A stretch of 64,000 nucleotides of DNA. It comes from Propioniferax innocua. Lineage in GTDB: Bacteria > Actinomycetota > Actinomycetes > Propionibacteriales > Propionibacteriaceae. The notes beneath the pieces were generated by a model, which did no database searches, was not told the origin of the DNA, and saw only the letters and a list, made by a program, of their open reading frames with translations. This document shows positions 8,163 to 16,935 of the stretch, piece after piece (within the stretch, counting starts at the first letter, position 1; each line of letters starts with the position of its first letter). The DNA lies in NCBI RefSeq assembly GCF_006716235.1, contig NZ_VFOR01000001.1:372001-436000 (forward strand), read 5' to 3'. A program made the position numbers and the translations under genes.

Positions 8163-9214
8163 TGCCCTCCACCTCCCGGGCATCGAGCCGCCGCATGCTC
8201 GCCGGCACGGTCGGACGCCGCATCGTGTGGCGCACCATCACCGGGTGCATGACCTACCGGGTGGGCGGGCTTGCCGCGGAGATCGCCTTCTTCGGGATGC
8301 TCGCCATCCCGCCGCTCATCTTCGGACTCGCCGGAGTGGTGGGCTTCATCGCCCGGGCCTACCCAGTCACGACGCTCGAGACCTTCCAGAACGAGGTGCT
8401 CGCCTTCAGCGGCAAGTTCCTGACCGATGACGCAGTGCAACAGCTCATCGCGCCAACACTCGCCGAGGTTCTGGGCGGCCGACGCTTCGATGTGATCTCC
8501 ATCGGTTTCGTCATCGCCCTGTGGTCGGGGTCGCGCGCCATGTCCGTATTGGTGGACACCGTCACGATCATGTACGGGATGTCCGGCGAACGTTCATGGA
8601 TCCGCCAGCGACTCTTCGCCTTCGGCGTCTACGTGATCGCGTTGCTCGGCGGAGCCGTGCTGCTCCCTCTGATGCTCGCAGGCCCTCGGATCGTCGACGC
8701 CATTACGCCCGACGCCTTCACCTGGCTCGGCGACCTCTACTGGCCGATCGTCGTGGTGGTGACGACCGCCGCGGTCGCGACGCTGTACCACGTGGCCGTC
8801 CCCCTGCGTGACCGTTGGTTCGGCGCCATTCCCGGCGCCATGTTCACCATGGTGGTGTGGATCGCAGGATCGGAGATCCTGCGTCGTGCACTTGGGTTCG
8901 CCATCGGCAGTTCCTCGGTGTTCGGCCCCTTGTCGACGCCAATCGCCCTACTGCTGTGGCTGTATCTCATCGCCATGGCCATCCTGATCGGCGCAGCACT
9001 GAACGCCGCAGTGGCCAGCGTCTCCCCCGAACTTGCCGGGCTCACCCAACGCGAGGCCGACCGCGTCCTCACCTCGGCCAGCGGGAAGACCGAGAAACGA
9101 CGCACCAGCGTCTCCCTCGAAGACGATTCAGCGCCGCCCAGACCTGTGGAGGACCCCACCAGGCCCCATGACCTGACCATCGAGCACGACGAAACCCCGA
9201 CCCAACACGGCTAG
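8162..9214 (+). CDS. YihY/BrkB-family inner-membrane protein
   Basis: A 350-residue protein with about six hydrophobic segments, the family pattern RVGGLAAEIAFFGMLAIPPL near the N-terminus and FGPLSTPIALLLWLYL near the C-terminus. A charged tail of about 60 residues follows. Proteins of this family were once annotated as ribonuclease BN, but the membrane family has no proven enzyme activity. The start ATG 8162 shares a base with the HIT stop. Its TAG is 1 nt from the opposing stop of the solute-binding lipoprotein, leaving no room for a terminator. Confidence 0.9.
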   Translation: MPSTSRASSRRMLAGTVGRRIVWRTITGCMTYRVGGLAAEIAFFGMLAIPPLIFGLAGVVGFIARAYPVTTLETFQNEVLAFSGKFLTDDAVQQLIAPTLAEVLGGRRFDVISIGFVIALWSGSRAMSVLVDTVTIMYGMSGERSWIRQRLFAFGVYVIALLGGAVLLPLMLAGPRIVDAITPDAFTWLGDLYWPIVVVVTTAAVATLYHVAVPLRDRWFGAIPGAMFTMVVWIAGSEILRRALGFAIGSSSVFGPLSTPIALLLWLYLIAMAILIGAALNAAVASVSPELAGLTQREADRVLTSASGKTEKRRTSVSLEDDSAPPRPVEDPTRPHDLTIEHDETPTQHG

Positions 9215-9215
9215 C

Positions 9216-10496
9216 TCAACCGACGTTGGTCTCCGCGGCCGCACGCACGCTGGCGGCAACGCCATCGGGCGTGGCCGTTCCCGACAGCAGGCTCTCCAAC
9301 TGCCCTTGAAGCACCGCCCCGGTGGGCGTGAATCCGGACGCGAAAGCGGTTCCCCATGCATTGGACGGCGCCTCGTCCAATTCGCGTTCGAAAAGCTCCA
9401 TCTGTTCCTCATGCACTCCGTAGGTGGCACCGGCAGCCCGGACGTCACGTCGCGTCGGCATGTGGTTGGCCGTTGCCGCCAACCGGAGCTGGGATGCCGC
9501 GCTCGTCATATGGGCCACGAATTTAGCCGCCTCCTGCTGACGCTGACCGTGCTTGAGTGCAACCAGGAACCTGGCTCCCGGGAAGGCTCCGGTGCGTTCC
9601 TGCACGACGTTACGGACCACCGTCCAGTCGAAGCTCAGCGTCTGAGCGTAAGCAACGACCTGCCAGTTGCCAGCCAGATAGACCGGCGCCTGGCCCGCGG
9701 CAAAGATCTCGGCTGCAGACTTGTAACGCCCACCAGCCTGCGTGAACAGACTCGTGGGCATACCGCCGTCACGGTGCATCTGTTGGAACATCGTCACTGC
9801 CTCGGTTCCCTTTGCCACGTCGAAGGCGACTTCGGTTCCGGTGTGATCGAAGAATGTCGTTCCGTACCCGCTGAGCAACGACGAGAGATGCCCCAGCGAC
9901 ACATCCATGAGGAAGGCATATTCCGACATCGCCACATCTTTGACCCGGCGTGCATCACCAAAGAGCTTCTCCCAGCTCCGCCAAGGATTCTCGGGGTCTG
10001 GAACCGCAACGTTGGCGCGGCGGAAAAGATCCCGGTTGACGAGCAGTCCGGTGACGGTGACATCGCTGGGTGCGGCCACCAGGCGATTCCCGTCATGGAT
10101 CGCTCGATCGAACTGCGACAGGAACGGATTCTGAAAACTCTGCGGTTCGTACTGGCGCAGATCGAGCAGGTCCGCCTTGTACGACGCCACATCCGAGACG
10201 CGGGCCACGTCCGGCTGGACGCCCCGTTCGATCCGCGAGGTCAGCGTCTCAGCCATATCGGCGTAGGGAATGACCTCCATCTTCACCCGAATACCGGTCT
10301 TATCACGGAAACCGTCGCAGAGCTCCTGGAAAGCCGTTTCATCGTTGCCATCGGCGAAGGTGAGGAAGTTGACCGTCGGCTCCGGGTCAGACATCGGAGG
10401 GAGCGGAAGGTCATCACCGGCCGAGCAACCGGCCACGACTCCGCCCGCGACACCGAGACCCGCAGCGAGGAACCCACGACGGCTGACGTGACGCAC
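9216..10496 (-). CDS. ABC-type extracellular sugar-binding lipoprotein (orphan)
   Basis: The 426-residue family 1 solute-binding protein has an N-terminal SRRGFLAAG twin-arginine-like signal and a lipobox VAGC (Cys24), so it is probably Tat-exported and lipid-anchored. Later segments fit the carbohydrate-binding family (LTFADGNDETAF, ANHMPTRRDV). No permease or ATPase gene is nearby, so it must use a transporter encoded elsewhere or act alone. Sugar identity cannot be read from the sequence. It converges with the BrkB-like gene and is divergent from the CbiX-like gene. Confidence 0.88.
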   Translation of the reverse strand: MRHVSRRGFLAAGLGVAGGVVAGCSAGDDLPLPPMSDPEPTVNFLTFADGNDETAFQELCDGFRDKTGIRVKMEVIPYADMAETLTSRIERGVQPDVARVSDVASYKADLLDLRQYEPQSFQNPFLSQFDRAIHDGNRLVAAPSDVTVTGLLVNRDLFRRANVAVPDPENPWRSWEKLFGDARRVKDVAMSEYAFLMDVSLGHLSSLLSGYGTTFFDHTGTEVAFDVAKGTEAVTMFQQMHRDGGMPTSLFTQAGGRYKSAAEIFAAGQAPVYLAGNWQVVAYAQTLSFDWTVVRNVVQERTGAFPGARFLVALKHGQRQQEAAKFVAHMTSAASQLRLAATANHMPTRRDVRAAGATYGVHEEQMELFERELDEAPSNAWGTAFASGFTPTGAVLQGQLESLLSGTATPDGVAASVRAAAETNVG

Positions 10497-10711
10497 TGGC
10501 CCTCCCCTCGAAATGACGTGCTGTCACCCGGCGCAGGTGACCATCGACCAGTCTGCCACGCACACTTCCGACACAGCGGCACACCATTCGCTCGCACATC
10601 GAGACGACATCTTGTATGTTAAGACAACTCTTGTTCGGCACCCATCCGGCAAGGTTGGGTGAAGCATCACCCGGCCATCATCCGGGGACGACTGCACAGA
10701 AAGGCATACCG

Positions 10712-11515
10712 ATGTCCGCACCGGCGCTCATCCTGTTGGCCCACGGTTCGACCCTTCCCGTGGTCTCCGAGGTCATTCGAAAGATGCGCGCCCACATGCA
10801 GTCGGTACACCCGAACATTCCGGTTCACATCGCCTTCGCCGACCACGAACATCCCACTGCTCAGCGAGTCCTCAGCCGACTCGAACGCAGTGGCGTCCGC
10901 GAAGCCATCCTGGTGCCCCTGAATCTGGCCAACCTGTTCAACACCAGCACCCGGCTCGACGAGATCATGACCGCAGCGCAGGCGCGTTGCCCGAAGATGA
11001 CCCTGAGCTTGGCCCGCCCTGTCGGCCCTGAGACCGGCCTGCTGAATCTGATCGACCTCCGCCTGCGTCAGGAGCTCGCCAGCGCCCGCGTCGGCGAACT
11101 CGACGGCCTCGTTCTGGCGACAGAGCCATCGCGAGACAAACGCAGCCGCAGCATCTTGGCCCGCCGTGCACGCCAGTGGTCACTGCACCACCGCCTGCCC
11201 GCGCTGGTCGCCAGCGATTCGGTCGGGGCCGCGATCACGCAGCTCCGAGCCGAAGGCCGTCGTCACATCGCAGTGGGCTCGATGTTCCTGACCGCGCACG
11301 ACACCTACGCCCAGTGCCGGGCTGACGCCATCGGAGCCGGGGCGATCGCGGTCGCAAAGCCGATCGGCTTCGCGCCGGAGGTCTGCGACATGGCTTTCGG
11401 ACGCTACTCGGTGGCGGCGATGGACCTGTTGAGCTTCGGCCCCGACGAAGCTTCCGACGGCGAGGACGGTGCCGAGGCTCCCGCCACTGCACAGCTCCAC
11501 GTCGTGGGCGCCTGA
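10712..11515 (+). CDS. CbiX-like sirohydrochlorin chelatase family protein
   Basis: The 267-residue protein starts at ATG 10712 behind AGAAAGG. The first half is a CbiX-type chelatase domain with the family LAHGS (metal-binding His11) and a repeated alpha/beta pattern. The second half has the same fold signature but lacks its own HGS motif, reading LATEPSRD instead. Such proteins insert Fe or Co into sirohydrochlorin on the way to siroheme or cobalamin. The neighbours do not belong to either pathway, although this genome carries cobalamin genes (see 26105). It converges on the PPK2 gene with a 5-bp gap. Confidence 0.8.
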   Translation: MSAPALILLAHGSTLPVVSEVIRKMRAHMQSVHPNIPVHIAFADHEHPTAQRVLSRLERSGVREAILVPLNLANLFNTSTRLDEIMTAAQARCPKMTLSLARPVGPETGLLNLIDLRLRQELASARVGELDGLVLATEPSRDKRSRSILARRARQWSLHHRLPALVASDSVGAAITQLRAEGRRHIAVGSMFLTAHDTYAQCRADAIGAGAIAVAKPIGFAPEVCDMAFGRYSVAAMDLLSFGPDEASDGEDGAEAPATAQLHVVGA

Positions 11516-11520
11516 CCGAG

Positions 11521-12378
11521 TCAGGACAAGCGCTTCAACAGCTCCTTCTGCTCGGTCACATCGAAGTCTGCCTCGGGCCATTCCAGCTTGAGGGACCGCA
11601 GGTGCTCCAGCAGCAGCTGAGCAACCGCCCAGTTGCGATACCACTTGCGGTCTGCCGGCACCACGAACCATGGCGCCACCTCGGTGTTGCAGCGTTCCAA
11701 CACGTCGCGATAGGCGGCTTGGTACTGATCCCAGTGGGCCCGGGTGATGAGGTCGCCCGGCGAGTACTTCCAATGCTTCGCCGGATCATCCAGGCGCTCC
11801 TGCAGACGTTCGGCCTGCTCGTCCCTGGAAACGTGCAGGAAGCACTTGATGATGGTGATGCCCGACTCGGCGCTCTCCTGTTCGAAAGCGTTGATCTGTT
11901 CGTAGCGCGACTGCCAGACCTCGGGTTCCACGAGTCCCTCGACGCGGGCCACCAGAACGTCCTCGTACTGTGAGCGATCGAAGATGCCGATCATGCCCGG
12001 CTTCGGCAGGGCACGACGGATACGCCACAGGAAATCGTGCTGACGCTCCTCCGCGGTCGGCGCCTTGAAGGCTGTGATCTGGACCCCCTGCGGGTCCACG
12101 AGGCCAACCGCCTTGCGGATCACGCCACCCTTGCCCGAGGTGTCCATGCCCTGCAACACCAAGAGGATCCGAGGGGCAGAGGCCGGGTTCGAACGCCCGG
12201 CGGCAAACAGACGTTCCTGCAGGTCGGAGAGCTCAGCGTCCAACTCCGCCAGGCGCTTGTACCCGTCCTCCTTTCCCTCACCTTCAGGAAGCCCCGGCGT
12301 CGCCCGCGGGTCGAAAGCAGCAAGATCCACCGACCCGGCGGGAAGACGCAGCGCGTTTGTCATATCGATCTTGGTCAT
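11521..12378 (-). CDS. Polyphosphate kinase 2 family protein
   Basis: This 285-residue protein (from ATG 12378) has the PPK2 Walker A GMDTSGKGG at residues 77-85, Walker B FDRSQYED at 133-140, and the lid segment with RLDDPAKHWKYSPGD. It would transfer phosphate between polyphosphate and nucleotides; the PEGEGKEDGYKRL start resembles the PPK2 groups acting on AMP or ADP, but the class is not certain. The start is ambiguous: ATG 12396 and 12363 are in frame and none has a clear ribosome site. It stands alone, just downstream of the sugar-operon regulator. Confidence 0.9.
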   Translation of the reverse strand: MTKIDMTNALRLPAGSVDLAAFDPRATPGLPEGEGKEDGYKRLAELDAELSDLQERLFAAGRSNPASAPRILLVLQGMDTSGKGGVIRKAVGLVDPQGVQITAFKAPTAEERQHDFLWRIRRALPKPGMIGIFDRSQYEDVLVARVEGLVEPEVWQSRYEQINAFEQESAESGITIIKCFLHVSRDEQAERLQERLDDPAKHWKYSPGDLITRAHWDQYQAAYRDVLERCNTEVAPWFVVPADRKWYRNWAVAQLLLEHLRSLKLEWPEADFDVTEQKELLKRLS

Positions 12379-12438
12379 GCCGCAATCTTCGCGCATCGCG
12401 TCAAGACACCTTTCGGCACCAAGCCCCTCAGCGGCCCC

Positions 12439-13443
12439 TCAGCGCCGTCGCGTTGAATCCCGGATCACCAACTCCGGGAGCAACACGACGGCTTCTTCAT
12501 CGATCGGGGAACGCTTCACCTGCGCCATCAACAAGGTGGCCGCAACCCGCCCCATCTCCTCGAGAGGCTGACGGAACACCGTGACCGCCGGATCGACCAT
12601 GTCCGTCCAGAGCTCATCATCCACACCGACCAGGCCGATGCGTGGCTCCTCGAGGCGTCCGGCAGTGCGCAGGACCCGGAAGGCGGCCGCCGTGAGCGGC
12701 CCATTGGTGGCGAACACACAATCGAAGTCATGCTGGACGCCCAGAAGCCACCACATGGCGGTCTCTGCGCCCACTTCCCGAGAATCGGCCGACACCACCA
12801 AGTCATCCGGCAACTCCAGCCCAAGCTCTCGGGCGGTTCTACAGAATGCTTCCGCTCGCTCTCGCGTGGTCGAAATACGGTTCGAGCTGGCGAGCACGGC
12901 GGGACGCCTGTATCCCATCTCGTGCACATGCCGAGCCGCTTGCTCGCCGATGGCAGTGTTGTCGGCGGTCACCGCGGGCCCCATGTACCCGTCCACCTGA
13001 CGGTCGACCAGCACCAGCGGTATGCCGCCGTTCCCAAGGATTTTCGGCGCCTCGGAATCCTGCGAAGCCACGGCCAACACCACGCCCGAGAACCTGTTGG
13101 ACACGGCGGCCTCTGCGTAGACACGCTCCCGGGCCGGAGACTCGTCGGTGTTCCCCACGACCACCTGCATCCCGCTATCGGAGAGAACCGACTCCAAACC
13201 ATAGGTCAACCCCATGAAGAAGTCGTTCCGGGTATCGGGGACGATGGCCGACACCATGTCCACTCGTTGACGACGAAGCGCCCGACCTGCGGGGTTCCGG
13301 ACATAGCCCAATGTCTGGACCGCTTGTTCGACTCGCGCGCCGAGCTCCGGGTCAACCGTTCCCACGCCATTCAGGAAGCGCGACACCGTCGCGGTCGATA
13401 CTCCTGCGGCTGCAGCCACGTCTCCGATCGTGGGCCGTCCCAT
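12439..13443 (-). CDS. LacI-family regulator of the adjacent sugar operon
   Basis: The 334-residue protein has the LacI-type HTH at residues 4-25 (PTIGDVAAAAGVSTATVSRFLNG), the hinge helix, and a periplasmic-binding-protein-like effector domain (about 60-330). ATG 13443 follows GAAGGGGACC. It is the last gene of the minus-strand operon with fucU-, fucP-, rbsK- and kdsD-like genes, separated from fucU by a hairpin at 13462 that may lower its expression. The likely operators are the repeated ACGAGTAATCGTTT sites at 16902 and 16936, whose ACGA/TCGT half sites fit the family. Confidence 0.93.
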   Translation of the reverse strand: MGRPTIGDVAAAAGVSTATVSRFLNGVGTVDPELGARVEQAVQTLGYVRNPAGRALRRQRVDMVSAIVPDTRNDFFMGLTYGLESVLSDSGMQVVVGNTDESPARERVYAEAAVSNRFSGVVLAVASQDSEAPKILGNGGIPLVLVDRQVDGYMGPAVTADNTAIGEQAARHVHEMGYRRPAVLASSNRISTTRERAEAFCRTARELGLELPDDLVVSADSREVGAETAMWWLLGVQHDFDCVFATNGPLTAAAFRVLRTAGRLEEPRIGLVGVDDELWTDMVDPAVTVFRQPLEEMGRVAATLLMAQVKRSPIDEEAVVLLPELVIRDSTRRR

Positions 13444-13461
13444 CGGTCCCCTTCCACGCAA

Positions 13462-13490
13462 GGGGCTCCCCGACAGCGTCGAGGAGCCCC
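13462..13490 (-). terminator. Hairpin between the FucU-like and LacI genes
   Basis: GGGGCTCC and its complement enclose a 13-nt loop that can fold further (CGAC/GTCG). A short T-run is seen on neither side, so it may be a partial terminator, or an mRNA-stability element separating enzyme genes from the regulator gene. Confidence 0.5.
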
Positions 13491-13531
13491 AAAGCTTCAT
13501 GCACATTGACTCAGTCCGAGTGATTCGAACG

Positions 13532-13951
13532 CTACTGCAAGGTTCCTTTCTGCAACAGAATGTTCCCAAACAGCGTCGTATCCCCCGACTGGATGATCCC
13601 AGCTGCGTGCGATGCCACTTCATAGAAACGGAAGCGCTCGATCTCCTCCAGCTCGGCCGGACCACCTGCAGAATCGACGATCTCACTGAATCGGGCCCAG
13701 ACCGCCGGGGACTCGTCGGTCCCGGTGGCCATGACGCTTGCCGGACGGTCCACCACGGTGTCCAGCGGCAGGAGCGCCAGCACCGCCTCGAGGAGATCAG
13801 GGATCGTGTGGCCATCCGCGCGGATCACACGGTCGTTGTTGGTGTGGGCGGGATAGTTGGCGTCAGCCAACAGCACTGTGTCACCGTGGCCCATCTCCAT
13901 GAGCAGCTTCACGGCCTCTGGCGACAGGATCGCAGGAATATTTTTCAACAT
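13532..13951 (-). CDS. RbsD/FucU-family sugar mutarotase, FucU type
   Basis: The 139-residue protein starts at ATG 13951 behind AGAGGAG. It matches FucU along its length: LSPEAVKLLMEMGHGD (His22, Asp24), LADANYPAH (His36) and the terminal GNILLQKG. FucU interconverts anomers of L-fucose; RbsD does so for ribose. Ring carbons C1-C4 of D-arabinose have the L-fucose configuration, so FucU enzymes can be expected to serve D-arabinose too. It lies 19 nt after the FucP-like gene and would speed anomer supply to the kinase. Confidence 0.92.
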   Translation of the reverse strand: MLKNIPAILSPEAVKLLMEMGHGDTVLLADANYPAHTNNDRVIRADGHTIPDLLEAVLALLPLDTVVDRPASVMATGTDESPAVWARFSEIVDSAGGPAELEEIERFRFYEVASHAAGIIQSGDTTLFGNILLQKGTLQ

Positions 13952-13970
13952 GGTATTTCTCCTCTGGGAT

Positions 13971-15296
13971 TCAGGCGGGTTGTGTCGCCACAGCGTCATC
14001 ACCACGGCCGGACATGTAGGTGAAGTACGCAAGCACGATCACATAGGCGAGCAGGGGCACCACGAACGACAGACGCAGCGAACCGATCATGTCCGAGGCG
14101 AGCCCTTGGAGCACCGGCTGGACTGCTCCACCGATGATCGACATCACGATGATGGCCCCACCGGTTTCGCGGTAGCGAGCATCGGTGATGGTCTCCAACG
14201 TCTTGCCGTAGATCGTCGGCCAGCACGGAGCGAAGAACAGTACCGAGGCAACCGCCGCGTACACCGAAGTGATGCCCGGGACCACGACCACGTAGGCCAT
14301 GCACAGGACCCCCAGAACAGAGGCCACCTGCAGGATCCGCGCGGCGCGGAACCGAGACATGAGCGACGATGCCGCTCCACGGCCCACGAAGAACAATGCG
14401 AAACTGATGATCATGAACGTGGAGGCCGCGCGTTCATTCAGACTCTTGTCTTCTTCGAGGGCGAGACGAATGGTGAACGACCACACCGCCGTCTGCATCC
14501 CGATGTACACGAACTGCGTCAGGATGCCGATGACGAAGTCCTTCTTCGAGAACAGGTACCTCAGGGTCTCGAGGACGCCGGCATGGGTTTCATGAGCGGT
14601 GTCACGCGGCTTGCAGGAGGGAAATTCCGTCAGCAGGAACGCCACGAGGACCACGACCAGGATGACGATGATCACCTTGTATGGCTGCAGGATCGCCTGG
14701 AGCGCCTGCTCGGCGATCATCGCCTGCTGCTCGGGGGCCGCGTTCGCCAGCTGCTCCTCCAATGAGTCCCCGGCTCCGAAGACCAGGTACTTTCCCATGA
14801 CGATGCCGAGGATCGAGCCCAACGGGTAGAAGGTCTGGGCGATATTGAGCCGCTGCGTCGAGTTGCGTTTGGGGCCCATCATCGATCCGTACGTATTCGC
14901 CGAGGTTTCGAGGAACGAAAGTCCGACCGCCAGCACGAAGAGGGCGACCAGGAACATCGCATACGTCCCAGCATGCGAAGCGGGCAGGAATAGCAAGGCA
15001 CCCGCAATGTAGAGAACGAGACCGATGATGATCGCCGTCTTGTATGTGAAGTGACGAATGACCCGTGCCGCGGGGATTGCGATCACGAAATACCCCAAAT
15101 AGAAGGCACTCTGCACGAAAGCCGTGGCGACGTCGGAGAGTGTGAAGACGCTCTTGAACGCCGTGATGAGGATGTCATTCAGCGAGGCCGCAGTGGCCCA
15201 CAGCGAGAAGAGCAGCGCCAGGAGAATGAATTGGAACCACGGGGTGCGGTCCAGATAGCCATCAGGTCGGACCTCCGCATGATTCTTGATCAGCAT
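13971..15296 (-). CDS. FucP-type sugar:H+ symporter (MFS)
   Basis: A 441-residue, 12-helix MFS permease. Length and motifs match FucP: QSAFYLGYFVIAIPAARVI early, FLETSANTYGSMMGP in the middle, TQRLNIAQTFYPLGSILGI, and ETGGAIIVMSIIGGAVQP near the end. E. coli FucP carries L-fucose, L-galactose and D-arabinose with protons. The start ATG 15296 behind GGAGGTGGC overlaps the kinase gene by 7 nt. The same operon encodes the mutarotase, kinase and isomerase; there is no L-fucose isomerase, fuculokinase or aldolase, which argues against ordinary L-fucose use. Confidence 0.92.
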   Translation of the reverse strand: MLIKNHAEVRPDGYLDRTPWFQFILLALLFSLWATAASLNDILITAFKSVFTLSDVATAFVQSAFYLGYFVIAIPAARVIRHFTYKTAIIIGLVLYIAGALLFLPASHAGTYAMFLVALFVLAVGLSFLETSANTYGSMMGPKRNSTQRLNIAQTFYPLGSILGIVMGKYLVFGAGDSLEEQLANAAPEQQAMIAEQALQAILQPYKVIIVILVVVLVAFLLTEFPSCKPRDTAHETHAGVLETLRYLFSKKDFVIGILTQFVYIGMQTAVWSFTIRLALEEDKSLNERAASTFMIISFALFFVGRGAASSLMSRFRAARILQVASVLGVLCMAYVVVVPGITSVYAAVASVLFFAPCWPTIYGKTLETITDARYRETGGAIIVMSIIGGAVQPVLQGLASDMIGSLRLSFVVPLLAYVIVLAYFTYMSGRGDDAVATQPA

Positions 15297-16237
15297 GACG
15301 CCACCTCCGGGAAGCCGTTGATCAGTATGCTCTGAACGTCTTCGACGCTGGGCGAACTCGTCCCACTGCCCGCTCGTGTCACCGAGAGAGCGGCGGCTGC
15401 ATTCGCGAACTCGAGCGCTTGGGACAGGTCGATCCCTTGGGCCAGCTGGGCGCACAGCGCTCCGCAGAACGTGTCCCCGGCCCCCACCGTGTCCACCGCG
15501 TGCACACGATGCCCCCTGATGTGCTCGACCGCACCTGCCGGCTTCACGCGCAAGAGGCCTGCATCCCCCAGAGTGACGACGACTTCCACATCGAGACGTC
15601 CGGCGAACGCCTTGGCCAAGTCATCGATCGGCCCCTCACCGCCGAGCCCGAGCGAACGACAGAACGCCCGTAGCTCCCCTTCATTCGGAGTGAAGAGATC
15701 GACGAGCGCCCAGATGCGAGGCGGCAGATCACGGAACGGAGCAGGATTGAGCACCACCTTGGTGCCCGCCCGGTGGCCGATCTCAGCCGCTCGAAGCACG
15801 GCATCATTGGGGATTTCCAGCTGCATCAGCAGCACATCGGCGTTCTCGATCGATTCTGCGGCATCCTCGATCTCCGGCACACCCATCTCCTCATTGGCAC
15901 GAGGAATGATGATGATCGAATTGTTGCCGTCCGGGTACACCACCGGCATTCCGACGCCGGTCCCCGAATGCCCTTCAACACACGAGGTCACATGCTCGGA
16001 AATGATGCCCTCCGCATCCATCACCGACCGGAATTCTGCGCCGAAGGGGTCCTCCCCCAGCATGCCCACCATCTCGGTCCGCGCACCTGCGCGCGCACTC
16101 GCAACGGCCTGATTGAACCCCTTCCCGCCAACCGATCGACGGAAAGCTGTTCCGCGCAACGTCTCTCCCAATTCGGGGCGGCGCGGAGCCTCCACCATCA
16201 AGTCATACATGAATGAGCCGACGACGATGACGCCCAT
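15290..16237 (-). CDS. Ribokinase-type PfkB sugar kinase
   Basis: The 315-residue protein belongs to the ribokinase branch: GGKGFNQAVASARAGA (about 37-52), LLMQLEIPN, VVLNPAPFRDLP, LFTPNEGE and the catalytic VDTVGAGDTFCGAL. The ribose-binding segment GSINAD of E. coli RbsK is replaced by GSFMYD: the Asp is kept but the Asn is now Met, so a pentose other than ribose is likely. It would phosphorylate O5 of the imported sugar with ATP. ATG 16237 overlaps the isomerase stop (TGATG); GTG 16240 is an alternative. Confidence 0.9.
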   Translation of the reverse strand: MGVIVVGSFMYDLMVEAPRRPELGETLRGTAFRRSVGGKGFNQAVASARAGARTEMVGMLGEDPFGAEFRSVMDAEGIISEHVTSCVEGHSGTGVGMPVVYPDGNNSIIIIPRANEEMGVPEIEDAAESIENADVLLMQLEIPNDAVLRAAEIGHRAGTKVVLNPAPFRDLPPRIWALVDLFTPNEGELRAFCRSLGLGGEGPIDDLAKAFAGRLDVEVVVTLGDAGLLRVKPAGAVEHIRGHRVHAVDTVGAGDTFCGALCAQLAQGIDLSQALEFANAAAALSVTRAGSGTSSPSVEDVQSILINGFPEVASC

Positions 16238-16875
16238 CACGCACCTTCCTTTCCGTGATTTCCGACCCGTGCCCCCAAGGAGCCGCCGGGGTGCCGTGCG
16301 CCGAAGTCATCGGCGGTGAACTGCGCGGCTTCCATGAGCCCCGCCGCGAGGGCATCACCGAGCACGAGAGTGACCGTCGTCGAACTGGTGGGCGCCAGGT
16401 TCAACGGATCGGCCTCCGACTCGACGGTGAGGCGAACGGTGGCATCACACAGAGAGCCCAGAGGAGAGTCGGGATTCTGGGTGAAAGCGATCCGAGGGAT
16501 CCCCCACTCCTGGAGCATGAGCGCGAAGGAGCAGACCTCCGAGGTGCGTCCGGAGTTGGAGATCAGGATGACCACGTCGCCGGGACCGACGACGCCTGAG
16601 TCCCCATGGAGAGCTTCGGTGGCGTGCACGAACAGCGACGGCCTGCCGACGCTCGCGAATGTTGCCGCCATCTTCCGACCGATGTGACCAGATTTGCCGA
16701 TGCCCGAGATGATGATCTTTCCTCGGCAGGCATCGAGGATTTCCAACGCGGGCGGCAAATCCTCGATGGCCGTGGCGCGCACCCCTTCTATCGCCGCCGC
16801 CTCGACGTCAATGGCTTTCAACGCCGCAGCCGCACTCCGGTTGCGTCCCGGAGGTTGTATTGCCGGATTCATCAT
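16237..16875 (-). CDS. KdsD-like arabinose-5-phosphate isomerase without CBS domains
   Basis: This 212-residue SIS protein is close to E. coli KdsD over its catalytic half: GKSGHIGRKMAATFAS, HGDSGVVGPGDVV, ISNSG, LAPTSSTTVTLVLGDALA and HPGGSLG. Lys61, Glu113, Glu154 and His195 align with KdsD Lys59, Glu111, Glu152 and His193. KdsD interconverts D-ribulose 5-phosphate and D-arabinose 5-phosphate. The tandem CBS pair of KdsD is absent. The bacterium should lack LPS, so a catabolic direction (A5P to Ru5P) is inferred. It is the first operon gene; ATG 16875 follows AGGGG, with ATG 16872 and a longer frame also possible. Confidence 0.88.
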   Translation of the reverse strand: MMNPAIQPPGRNRSAAAALKAIDVEAAAIEGVRATAIEDLPPALEILDACRGKIIISGIGKSGHIGRKMAATFASVGRPSLFVHATEALHGDSGVVGPGDVVILISNSGRTSEVCSFALMLQEWGIPRIAFTQNPDSPLGSLCDATVRLTVESEADPLNLAPTSSTTVTLVLGDALAAGLMEAAQFTADDFGARHPGGSLGARVGNHGKEGA

Positions 16876-16901
16876 TGATCCCCTAGCACTCGTCAACAAC
16901 G

Positions 16902-16916
16902 ACGAGTAATCGTTTT
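16902..16916. promoter_or_regulatory. Candidate LacI-type operator, copy 1
   Basis: ACGAGTAATCGTTT, a near-palindrome with ACGA/TCGT half sites, lies 27 nt upstream of the first gene of the sugar operon. A second copy begins 34 bp further on. Confidence 0.6.
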
Positions 16917-16920
16917 CTCA

Positions 16921-16935
16921 ACCATGAATCATGGT
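16921..16935. repeat. Perfect 15-bp palindrome between two operator copies
   Basis: ACCATGA, a central A, then TCATGGT. It fills nearly all the space between the two ACGAGTAATCGTTT copies and may be part of the operator or promoter architecture. Confidence 0.5.

Noticed and set aside
13532-16875. Ordinary L-fucose utilisation operon
   Set aside because: FucP and FucU homologues are present, but L-fucose isomerase, fuculokinase and fuculose-phosphate aldolase are absent, and a KdsD-type isomerase is present instead.
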